From Bacteroidota bacterium (GTDB lineage Bacteria; Bacteroidota; Bacteroidia; Chitinophagales; LD1), in contig JAFDYM010000467.1 in assembly GCA_018267435.1 (NCBI GenBank), positions 1 through 7,472 of the forward strand: a stretch of 7,472 bases of DNA, read 5' to 3'. Positions 1-7,200 of this stretch are shown in pieces (within the stretch, counting starts at the first letter, position 1; each line of letters begins with the position of its first letter). The notes beneath the pieces were generated by a model. The model was not told the DNA's origin. It saw only the letters and a list, made by a program, of their open reading frames with translations, and searched no databases. A program made the position numbers and the translations under genes.

Positions 1-76
1 ATGCTAGGTAGTTTTAATCATTAACACTTCTATCTATGCAATTGTTCTAAAAACACATACCACACACTATTAGGGC

Positions 77-106
77 TTGATTTCATGCCATAGCTTGTTA
101 TTTTAG
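77..106 (+). promoter_or_regulatory. possible promoter of yebC
   Basis: TTG at 77-79 is followed after 19 bases by TATTTTAG at 99-106, which matches five of the six fixed positions of the Bacteroidota -7 box TAnnTTTG. Transcription would start near 113 and give a leader of about 30 bases. The rest of 1-144 shows no gene, RNA or repeat that I can support. The region is AT-rich, so the match could be chance. Confidence 0.3.
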
Positions 107-144
107 CCAACAGAAACCAAGATTTAGATAATAAAACTACAGAT

Positions 145-855
145 ATGGGTCGTGCGTTTGAATACCGCAAAGAACGAAAAATGAAAAGATGGGGTGCTAT
201 GGCCAAGGCCTTCACCCGTATAGGCCGCGAAATAGCAATATCGGTGCGCGAGGGTGGGCCAAACCCCGATACCAATGCCCGCCTACGTGCAGCCATCAAC
301 AACAGTAAGGCCGCTAATATGCCTAAAGACCGTGTAGATGCCGCGATAAAGCGCGCCAGCAGCAAGGATGAGAAAGGCTACGAAGAAGTAGTATACGAAG
401 GCTATGCACCACACGGCGTGGCTATAGTTATAGATACACAAACCGATAACCCTACCCGTACCGTGGCTAATGTGCGCAGCTATTTCAACAAGTTGAACGG
501 CTCGCTAGGCACACAAGGCGCGGTTGAATATATGTTCAAGAAGGTGGCAGTGTTCAAATTTAACAAAGGCGCTATAGACCTAGAAGAACTAGAGTTTGAA
601 CTAATAGATGCTGGTCTGCTTGAACTACAAGCAGAAGATGACCTAGTAGTAGCTACGGCGGATTTCGTTGACTTTGGTAAGCTAGCCAAAAAGCTAGAGG
701 AGAAAGGCATAGAAGTAATAGAAACAGGCTACGATAAAATACCTGATTTTTATAAAGAAGGCCTAACCGATGAGCAAGCCGAAGAGGTGATAAAGCTGAT
801 AGAGAAATTTGAAGAAGATGACGACGTAAGCCAAGTGTTCCACAACATGAAGTAG
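145..855 (+). CDS. yebC: YebC/PmpR (TACO1) family regulatory protein
   Basis: This is a complete 236-residue member of the YebC/TACO1 family, which usually runs to about 235-250 residues. The family was long annotated as transcriptional regulators (PmpR); later work ties it to translation, including relief of ribosome stalling at proline-rich sequences. It is cytosolic. Visible signatures are the basic N-terminus MGRAFEYRKERKMKRWG (1-17), the helical block NMPKDRVDAAIKRA (58-71), YEGYAPHGVA (84-93), DNPTRTVANVR (101-111), GSLGTQGAVEYMF (119-131) and the acidic C-terminal tail ending DDDVSQVFHNM (225-235). The ATG at 145 is chosen because family members in this phylum begin with this same MGRAFE-type sequence. 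No Shine-Dalgarno sequence precedes it, as is usual in Bacteroidota. It appears monocistronic, since a terminator lies 20 bases after the stop and the next gene is convergent. Nothing in it looks broken. The family call is firm; the exact cellular role in this organism is not shown by the sequence. Confidence 0.96.
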   Translation: MGRAFEYRKERKMKRWGAMAKAFTRIGREIAISVREGGPNPDTNARLRAAINNSKAANMPKDRVDAAIKRASSKDEKGYEEVVYEGYAPHGVAIVIDTQTDNPTRTVANVRSYFNKLNGSLGTQGAVEYMFKKVAVFKFNKGAIDLEELEFELIDAGLLELQAEDDLVVATADFVDFGKLAKKLEEKGIEVIETGYDKIPDFYKEGLTDEQAEEVIKLIEKFEEDDDVSQVFHNMK

Positions 856-875
856 GCATACGCCACAGCATACCA

Positions 876-902
876 AGCCGCTAAGCAATTAGCGGCTTTT
901 TT
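876..902 (+). terminator. intrinsic terminator after yebC
   Basis: A perfect 9-bp stem, AGCCGCTAA (876-884) with TTAGCGGCT (889-897), encloses a GCAA loop of the stable GNRA type. The T-run starting at the last stem base extends to 902. It sits 20 bases after the yebC stop. Read from the other strand the stem is followed only by TTGG, so it should act mainly on yebC transcripts. It may still help to separate them from the convergent endonuclease gene, which ends 5 bases beyond. Confidence 0.9.
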
Positions 903-907
903 AATGC

Positions 908-1387
908 CTAAGAGTAGCGCTCGCAGTGCTCAATATGGCTAAGTATTTGCAGTATGCAGCCCATTAGTCCCTTGCGTACTTCATCTTGCCAAAATCGGTA
1001 TACGGTGTAGCCCATAGCTTGTAGCCGCGCGTTGTTTTCGGCATCGCGCTGCATGTTGCGCTCTATCTTCGGTATCCAAAAATCTGCATTGGTTTTTATC
1101 TGTCCTTTCTTTTCGCGCCACTTGTAGCCGTGCCAAAACTCTCCATCTATAAAGACGGCAATCTTGCACCTACGTATTACCACATCGGGGCTGCCCGGCA
1201 GCTTCTTCACGTTCTTGCGGTAGCGCACGCCACATGCCCACAGCGCCTTGCGGAACATAATTTCGGGTTTGGTTTCCTTACCTCGTATGCGGCTCATTAT
1301 TTGGCTGCGCTGCTTGGTGGTGTAAAAACCATTTGCCTCCTCAAACTTCGGCACCTTTATGGGCTCTTTTATGTAATACTTGGGCAT
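908..1387 (-). CDS. vsr: Vsr-like (very short patch repair type) endonuclease
   Basis: This is a complete 159-residue protein of the Vsr/PD-(D/E)XK nuclease family. In E. coli, Vsr nicks DNA at T:G mismatches left by deamination of 5-methylcytosine at Dcm sites. Visible signatures are RSQIMSRIRGKETKPE (27-42), KLPGSPDVVI (62-71) whose Asp68 matches the catalytic aspartate Asp51 of E. coli Vsr, FIDGEFWHGYKW (79-90), FWIPKIERNMQRD (103-115) and LQAMGYTVYRFWQDEV (122-137). By my alignment the E. coli THGCFWHHHHC segment is replaced here: Cys66 and Cys73 of the structural zinc site become Glu and Trp, and His64 becomes Asp, while the FWH core stays. This variant form seems common in stand-alone Vsr-like proteins, so specificity should not be assumed. 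No Dcm-type methyltransferase or restriction gene lies in the window. The ATG at 1385-1387 gives the full N-terminal lead to the domain. The gene is convergent with yebC and divergent from the response regulator. Family assignment is good; true mismatch repair activity is uncertain. Confidence 0.88.
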   Translation of the reverse strand: MPKYYIKEPIKVPKFEEANGFYTTKQRSQIMSRIRGKETKPEIMFRKALWACGVRYRKNVKKLPGSPDVVIRRCKIAVFIDGEFWHGYKWREKKGQIKTNADFWIPKIERNMQRDAENNARLQAMGYTVYRFWQDEVRKGLMGCILQILSHIEHCERYS

Positions 1388-1398
1388 AATGCTATACC

Positions 1399-1428
1399 TA
1401 AAAATACAATGCCTATGTGGTTTTACAA
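1399..1428 (-). promoter_or_regulatory. possible promoter of the Vsr-like gene
   Basis: On the minus strand TTG (1426-1428) is followed after 19 bases by TATTTTTA (1399-1406), a five-of-six match to the Bacteroidota TAnnTTTG box with the expected spacing. The box ends 11 bases before the ATG, so the transcript leader would be very short. No experimental support is visible. Confidence 0.3.
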
Positions 1429-1478
1429 GGCGGCTTGTGCGTATTTATGATGACTAAAAGGTGCTATATTGTAGCCGT

Positions 1479-2234
1479 ATGCAAGCAGTTATAATAGATG
1501 ATGAGGCAGATGCAAGAACAGCAATACGTGTACTGCTGAATGAAGTAGCACCAGATGTTGAAATAGTTGGAGAAGCAGGATTGGTATCGGATGGTGTAAA
1601 GCTGATAAACAAGCATGCCCCGCAAATAGTATTTAGCGATATAGATATGCCGGTACTTACGGGCTTGCAGTTACTCGATTTTTTTAATGCCGATGAAATT
1701 GGTTTCGAGCTGATATTTGTAACCAACTATAGCGAATATGCGGTAAAGGCTTTTCAGCTTTCTGCTATCGATTATCTATTGAAACCTATAGATAAAGAGC
1801 TACTGACAAAAGCAATTGATAAAGTAAGGCAGCGGAAAAACTATAGGCAAGTAGAGCGCAATACTGCACTGAAGCAGATAGTAAAGGACAACAAGTTTGA
1901 CAAGATTGCGCTGCCTTTGGCAGAGGGGCTAAGATTTGTAGAAATAGATGCTATTAGCGCTATGAAGGCCGATAATGTATATACTGAAGTAGAATTAAAG
2001 AGTGGCGAACAGATACTTGTATCTAAACCACTGAAATCTTTCGAGAAGATGCTAGAACAGTCTTTGGGTTTCTTTCGCACGCACCGTTCGTACCTCATCA
2101 ATTTAAATGCAGTAAAAACATTTATACGTACCGATGGCGGAACAATAGTAATGGAGAACGATAGGCAAATACCTATAGCCCGCGAAAGGAAGGAGGAGTT
2201 TGTAAAGGCTTGGGAGGGTATCCGTATCCGCTAA
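1479..2234 (+). CDS. LytTR-family response regulator (REC-LytTR)
   Basis: This is a complete 251-residue two-component response regulator of the LytR/AlgR/AgrA class, cytosolic and DNA-binding. The receiver domain (about 1-120) has the acidic pair Asp7-Asp8, the phosphoacceptor Asp54 in SDIDMP, the switch Thr82 in FVTNYSEYAVKAF and Lys102 in LLKPID. The LytTR domain (about 143-247) shows the hallmark FFRTHRSYLINLNAV (198-212) and ends IPIARERKEEF. The ATG at 1479 is chosen because the receiver fold begins directly there (MQAVIIDDE); an in-frame GTG at 1461 would add only six unneeded residues. Its partner is almost certainly the LytS-type kinase on the opposite strand, whose stop overlaps this gene's stop by four bases. 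LytTR proteins bind paired direct repeats, and such a pair lies at 4140-4176 beyond the kinase. Regulation of this gene itself is unclear, as no convincing promoter is seen in the 91 bases before it. Confidence 0.95.
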   Translation: MQAVIIDDEADARTAIRVLLNEVAPDVEIVGEAGLVSDGVKLINKHAPQIVFSDIDMPVLTGLQLLDFFNADEIGFELIFVTNYSEYAVKAFQLSAIDYLLKPIDKELLTKAIDKVRQRKNYRQVERNTALKQIVKDNKFDKIALPLAEGLRFVEIDAISAMKADNVYTEVELKSGEQILVSKPLKSFEKMLEQSLGFFRTHRSYLINLNAVKTFIRTDGGTIVMENDRQIPIARERKEEFVKAWEGIRIR

Positions 2235-4072
2235 GCCTTATGTATGTTTATTATAACCTGTGTGCCGCATGCTGTGTTGTTGTCTACAAGGTCTAAGGTT
2301 TCTATGCTTATCTTGTTATAGCCTGCCGTTGTGTTTATAATCTTTATGCGCTCTTCAATAGATTTTGTAGCGAATGACTGATGGTTCACCCTGTTTTTGT
2401 TCAGCTCCATCGAAACCATTCTACCAATACCGTTATCGGTTATTGTAATCGAAAGCTTACTTTCTTCTTCCTTCAATGCAAAGGCAAGCGATAGCTGCTT
2501 GTTGCCTTGCTTGGTACGCAGGCCGTGTTTCAAGGCATTTTCCACTAAAGGCTGAATAAGCATACCCGGTATGCGCTCAAAACTTGTATCGATGTTGTCA
2601 TCTACGCTTATGCTAAATGTAAAATCGCTGCCTAGCTGTTGTCCTTCTAGGTGTAGGTAGCTTTCTATAAAAGTTATCTCGTCATCTAGCAATGTTTCTT
2701 CGCCGCGGCTTTGCTCAAGCGTGCTGCGGGTAAGCTTAGCAAACTGCTGCAGCGAGTGTTGTGCCTCGGCAGTTTTACCCATTTGCAAAAGGTTATTTAT
2801 TGAGCTGATAGCGTTGAACAAAAAGTGTGGGTTCATCTGGCTTTTAAGCAGGCGCAGTTCCGTGTTTAGGTTTTCTATCTGCAGTTGTTTCAGTTGTGTT
2901 TCCTTGCGTTCGGTATCATACTGTGTTTGCAGCTCGGCCAGTTTCTTTACCTTTTCTTGGTCGGTCATGGTGGCACGTATGGTATAAAACTTGTTCATAG
3001 CTGCATAGGCCTCTTTATACATCTCTATTCGGCTATATAGTTCGTGCATCTTTTGATATACATGCATGCTTTCGTTCATGTCGCTCATGTATAGTTCATC
3101 GGCAGCTAGCTGTTCTAATATATGCAGTGCTTTCTTTGGCTCGTTGCACTTGGCATAATAATCGGCCTGTAAAAACTTGAACACATTAGCCGAACGTACC
3201 GATGCCGAGGCTGCTATATCTTTTTCAATAGCCTGTATAGCTTTTGCTGCTTTTATAGTATCACCTATCTCAAGGTACATCCTTATTTTGCGTAGGGTTA
3301 CATTTATCAGCGCGTGTATATTGTTTGCTAGTGCTGCGTAGTGTTCAGCCTGTTCAAACTTTTCTTCGGCCTTGGGTATATTCTGCACGGTGTAATATAC
3401 GTAAGCTACATAGCCACCGGCACCTATTATGTTGTTGTTGTCGTTGTTCAGTATAGCCAGGCTTATCAGTTCTTCCATATACTTAATGGTTTGCTGGTGG
3501 TTGCCCATTAAGGAATTTATCATGGCTATAGACTGTAGGAACAAACATTGCAAGCTATAGCTATTCATGGCCTGCGCCTGAGCAAGGCTACTATATGCCA
3601 GTTGTAACGATTGCTCAATATTTTTTTGCGACCTAAAACAGAACTGTATATAGTTGTAGTTTAGGGTAAGTGTTTCTGTCTGTATATCGCTGGCATTGCC
3701 TTCGTAGCTATCTATAGCTTGTCGGCATAGCTGGCAATACCTTTCAGCCTCGGCCATGTTGCTGGAAAGGCTGTGCGTAATTTTTAAATTATACGCGGCT
3801 ATTAGCTGTGCTGCTAGCGCATTTGCTGAGGTATACTCTATCAGCAGGTCTAAATATTCTAGTCCCTCTTTATTGTAGTCCCCAAACTGTTCGTTGGCGC
3901 GTACCAATAGCAATATCGACTTTGCGTGCAGCGCAGCATCATCAGCGTTTTGTGTTATGTCGAAAGCCTGTTTCGCATTTTCGGCTGCTTGTGCTTTATC
4001 GCTGCTAAGCAGGTTTTCGGTTTGGGTATGGTATGCCTTTACGGCGTTTATATCAATACTATGGTGTTGCAA
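2231..4072 (-). CDS. TPR-containing LytS-type sensor histidine kinase, no membrane segment
   Basis: This 613-residue kinase should autophosphorylate and pass phosphate to the LytTR regulator encoded next to it. Residues 1 to about 365 are helical TPR-like repeats, for example KAEEKFEQAEHYAALAN (234-250) and KKALHILEQLA (313-323). A coiled coil follows (about 370-412). The His_kinase domain carries the phosphoacceptor His416 in SQMNPHFLFNAISSINNLL. The HATPase part has the N box LVENALKHG (Asn512), the G1 motif DNGIG (546-550) and GTQVIINI near the end. Relatives in this phylum often have a signal peptide and a membrane helix between the coiled coil and the His_kinase domain. Here the coiled coil runs straight into the catalytic part and no hydrophobic stretch is present, so the protein is predicted to be cytosolic. 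No ATG lies between the upstream in-frame stop and residue 106, so TTG at 4070-4072 is the best start. It is convergent with the regulator (stops overlap at 2231-2234) and divergent from the surface protein. The ligand is unknown. Confidence 0.93.
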   Translation of the reverse strand: MQHHSIDINAVKAYHTQTENLLSSDKAQAAENAKQAFDITQNADDAALHAKSILLLVRANEQFGDYNKEGLEYLDLLIEYTSANALAAQLIAAYNLKITHSLSSNMAEAERYCQLCRQAIDSYEGNASDIQTETLTLNYNYIQFCFRSQKNIEQSLQLAYSSLAQAQAMNSYSLQCLFLQSIAMINSLMGNHQQTIKYMEELISLAILNNDNNNIIGAGGYVAYVYYTVQNIPKAEEKFEQAEHYAALANNIHALINVTLRKIRMYLEIGDTIKAAKAIQAIEKDIAASASVRSANVFKFLQADYYAKCNEPKKALHILEQLAADELYMSDMNESMHVYQKMHELYSRIEMYKEAYAAMNKFYTIRATMTDQEKVKKLAELQTQYDTERKETQLKQLQIENLNTELRLLKSQMNPHFLFNAISSINNLLQMGKTAEAQHSLQQFAKLTRSTLEQSRGEETLLDDEITFIESYLHLEGQQLGSDFTFSISVDDNIDTSFERIPGMLIQPLVENALKHGLRTKQGNKQLSLAFALKEEESKLSITITDNGIGRMVSMELNKNRVNHQSFATKSIEERIKIINTTAGYNKISIETLDLVDNNTACGTQVIINIHKA

Positions 4073-4103
4073 GGTGTGGCTGCTGTGGGTGAATAATGCA
4101 CTG

Positions 4104-4111
4104 CAATATTA
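4104..4111 (-). promoter_or_regulatory. possible -7 box of the kinase gene
   Basis: On the minus strand TAATATTG matches five of the six fixed positions of TAnnTTTG and lies 31 bases before the TTG start, leaving a leader of about 25 bases. No clear TTG element lies upstream at the usual distance, which would fit a promoter that needs an activator. The paired repeats begin 28 bases further upstream. Confidence 0.3.
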
Positions 4112-4139
4112 ATAAATAGTTGATGGTGTTAAGCCCTTC

Positions 4140-4176
4140 GTTACCGTTCACAAGTAGAAAGTTACCGTTTACAAGT
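4140..4176 (+). promoter_or_regulatory. tandem direct repeat, predicted LytTR operator
   Basis: GTTACCGTTCACAAGT (4140-4155) and GTTACCGTTTACAAGT (4161-4176) are identical at 15 of 16 positions, with a period of 21 bases or two helical turns. LytTR regulators are known to bind paired direct repeats of the form [TA][AC][CA]GTTN[AG][TG] with a spacer of 12-13 bases. Here ACCGTTCAC (4143-4151) and ACCGTTTAC (4164-4172) each fit eight of the nine positions, with a 12-base spacer. The pair sits between the divergent kinase and surface-protein genes, 28-29 bases from each candidate -7 box. I infer that the LytTR regulator encoded at 1479-2234 binds here. The repeat itself is certain; its binding partner is not. 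Confidence 0.6.
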
Positions 4177-4205
4177 TCAGAAGCTATAGTGGTACATAAC
4201 CTAGC

Positions 4206-4213
4206 CACTTTCG
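4206..4213 (+). promoter_or_regulatory. possible weak -7 box of the surface-protein gene
   Basis: CACTTTCG, followed by the CGCATTAAA stretch, resembles a degenerate TAnnTTTG box with four of six fixed bases. No TTG element precedes it at the right distance. The GTG start lies 19 bases after it, so the leader would be about 10-15 bases. The paired repeats end 29 bases upstream, where an activator could replace a missing upstream element. Confidence 0.25.
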
Positions 4214-4232
4214 CCGCATTAAATATAGAAAC

Positions 4233-7200
4233 GTGAGAAAAATAGTTGTACTCTTTACGGCGCTGTGCTGCGTGCTTTTGGCTACGGCACAAACTGCCGC
4301 CCTAAAGTGGGTTGCTGCATCTAGTGCAGGCGTATCAAACCCATTGGGCTTACCCAATTCATCTTTCCGCAACCTTATTGTACCAGTAAGTAGCGCCACC
4401 GATGCGGCGGGCAATACTTATGTAACGGGCAATGTAGTGGGCACTGTAAGTATGCAAACTACCACACCACCAGCTACCCTAGGTGCTGTTTCAAGTATTG
4501 GTGGGTCATATTCGCAATCGAATGTTTCGCCATATACAGTAAGCACTAATGCTTTTGTAGCTAAATACGATGCTAGCGGCGTGTTAAGTTGGTCGCATGT
4601 ATTTGTTACCACCACCAGTCCTCAGGCTTACGTTAACGCTTCGGATATTAAGATAGATGCCAGCGGCAATGTTATTGTGGCGTTCAATTTCGGAGGTAGT
4701 TTTGATATTAACCCCGAAGCAGGTTCCAGTGTACTTACCTCAGGTAGCGTCAATAATCTCAATGGCTTTTCTTATCTAAACTCTATGGCTGTATTGAAGT
4801 TAAGCAGTGCAGGTGCATATGTAGGCCATTTTGCGCGTATAGGTGCGGGCAATGTTAATGCTAGCAGAACTTATACCGCAGGCAGGCTGGGTACCGATAG
4901 CCAGGGAAACATTATAGTATCGGGTAGAACTGAAGAAGGGGGCGAAAATCCGGGTAGCGTGGGCGATGGCAATCTGGACCCTGCCAATTCTATACAGGGC
5001 AGCATAGGTATTACTACCAACTTTATAGCTAAATACAACAGCAACTTTGGATTTATAGACTACAACAATTTGTACGGCGATGGCTCGCTGCTACTTTACA
5101 ATATAACCGTAGATGCTGCAGGCGATATATATGCCGTAGGCAATGTTAGGCAGGTAGGTAGTGTAGCAGGCGCTTACTTTAATGGTAATGGCAGCAATTC
5201 ATTTCCAGCGGTGCTTACGGGAACTGCGGATCCTGATATGTTTATTGCCAAGTATTCGGGTGCCGATATGAATATTGTTTATGCTAATGTATTCGGGAAT
5301 AACGGCGGTGGCGATGATGCCGCATTATCGGTAAAAGTAGAACAGGGCGTAGTGTACATGACAGGCTACTACAGGGGTACAATCGATTTCGACCCTAGCA
5401 ACGCAGTAGCTAGCAGAACTGCCGGTGGCGATGCAGATATGTTTATAGCTAAATACAATGCTGCCAACGGCAACTATGTAAGTGCTATAAGTATAGGAGG
5501 GCCACTTACCGATGTATCTTACAATTTGGCTGTAAGTACTGCACAGAACAAAGTATATATAACAGGTCAGTATCTGGATTCGATAGACTGTAACCCAAGT
5601 GCAGGTGTAAACAAGATTTACTCACTAGGAAGGTACGATGGTTTTATAGCTGCATACGATTTAGGCTTGAACTATGAAAACGCTTATAGCGTTGGCTCAA
5701 CCTACGCCCAAAATTTTAGCGAAAGAGGTTACTCGCTTACAACTAGCGACTCAACTGTAAAGTTGTTGGGCGATGTACGCGGTACTACTGATTATGATTT
5801 TACAAGTGCCAACGTAAGTGTAAACCCAGGTGCCGCGCTATATGGCCTATACTTGGCTAAATATAGATTTTACACGCCATGCAATATTGGGCCTATAAGC
5901 TTTACTGGCAATACCGTATTGTGCAGCGGCACCACGGCTATTACTGCCACTGCTGCCACTGCCACCAGTTATACATGGAGCAACAGCTTGGGCAACAACG
6001 CCACTGCCAATATTAGTGCCATAGGTACGTATACGGTTACAGCATCGGCATTTACAGGTTGCAGTGTTACTGCTAGTTTAAGTATTACAAACAACTCAAC
6101 TATTAGCCAACAACCGGTAAGCTTAAGTGTATGCGCTGGCAGCGCTGCTATGTTTAGCGTAGCTGTATCGGGCACAGGTAATACTTACGTATGGAAAAAA
6201 GGAAATACAGCTATACCAAATAGCAATAACGATACATTGCTTATACCCAATGTGCAAAGCGCAGATACAGGTAGTTATACCTGCCAAATAACAAGCGGTT
6301 GCAACGGTGCAGTACTTACATCTAACGTAGCTACGCTTACCTTTGTATCTACACCTGTAGTTTCGGGTACGGGCCTTGTGTTGCATTTGCCTTTTTATGG
6401 CAACTTTGCCAACGTTAGCCCTGTGCCATTAACGGTTAACAGTGTTAACTCGCCTGCTTTAACCAACGATGCTACAAACACGCCTTTCAATGCGGCACTG
6501 TACAATGGTTTATCGCACAATACCGTTACACATAATGCAGCCCTTACCTTCTCAACCTCATTTACAGCATCGTTCTGGGTGTATTTGAATAACCTTAGCG
6601 ATATACGTTTTATAGATAAAAGCAATGGCAATACCCAAAGCTACTTTATTGACCTGGCTGCTGGCAAGGTAAGGTTTTGCATAGCTGGCGGTACTATGGT
6701 AAGTACCACTACTTTGCAAACAAGCCAATGGTACCATATAGCCTGTGTATACAACGGTTCAGATATAGCCATTTATATTAACGGTGTGTTGAACGGTTCA
6801 GTACCGAATACGGCTACACCTGTACCTAATACCAATAACCTTTATATAGGTGCAGCCATGAACTTTTTCGGCAACACCTCGCTGAATGGTAGAATGGATG
6901 AGATAAGGCTATACAATCGCCCGCTAAGCGCGCAGGAAGTAGCTATACTTGGCAATGTACCAGTAATAGTTAGCAACCCACAACCGGTTAGCACTTGCGC
7001 GGGGCAAACTAGCCAGCTATCTATAACTGCCGATTCAAAAGCAACCAGGTTTGAATGGTTTAAGGATAATGTCCTTATTCCTAATTCTAACAACGATACA
7101 TTAATTATACCTAACACAAGTACTGCCAATGCGGGCAACTACCATTGTGTAGCTTACAACAGCAGCTGCAATGGTATTGAATCGGCTAAAGCTGCTTTAA

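Noticed and set aside
1..24. Short in-frame stretch MLGSFNH followed by TAA, which could be the tail of an upstream gene
   Set aside because: Only seven codons are visible and the other two plus frames stop at once; nothing identifies a protein.
30..365. Minus-strand open frame of 111 codons
   Set aside because: Most of it is antisense to the well-supported yebC gene, and its translation resembles no family.
876..902. Hairpin as a bidirectional terminator also serving the Vsr-like gene
   Set aside because: On the minus strand the stem is followed by TTGG and not a T-run, so termination in that direction would be weak.
1130..1450. Plus-strand open frame of 106 codons
   Set aside because: It is the antisense shadow of the Vsr-like gene, whose motifs are clear on the other strand.
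1464..1470. TATATTG just before the response regulator as a -7 promoter box
   Set aside because: It is one base shorter than TAnnTTTG, lacks an upstream TTG at the right distance and would leave almost no leader.
4059..4292. Minus-strand open frame across the divergent intergenic region, with LVNGNFLLVNGNEG in its translation
   Set aside because: The repeated peptide only reflects the DNA direct repeat; the frame overlaps the starts of both flanking genes and looks like no protein.
4184..7138. Several minus-strand open frames of 65-98 codons inside the surface-protein gene
   Set aside because: They are antisense to an unbroken 1080-codon frame with clear domains, and their translations are low-complexity by-products.
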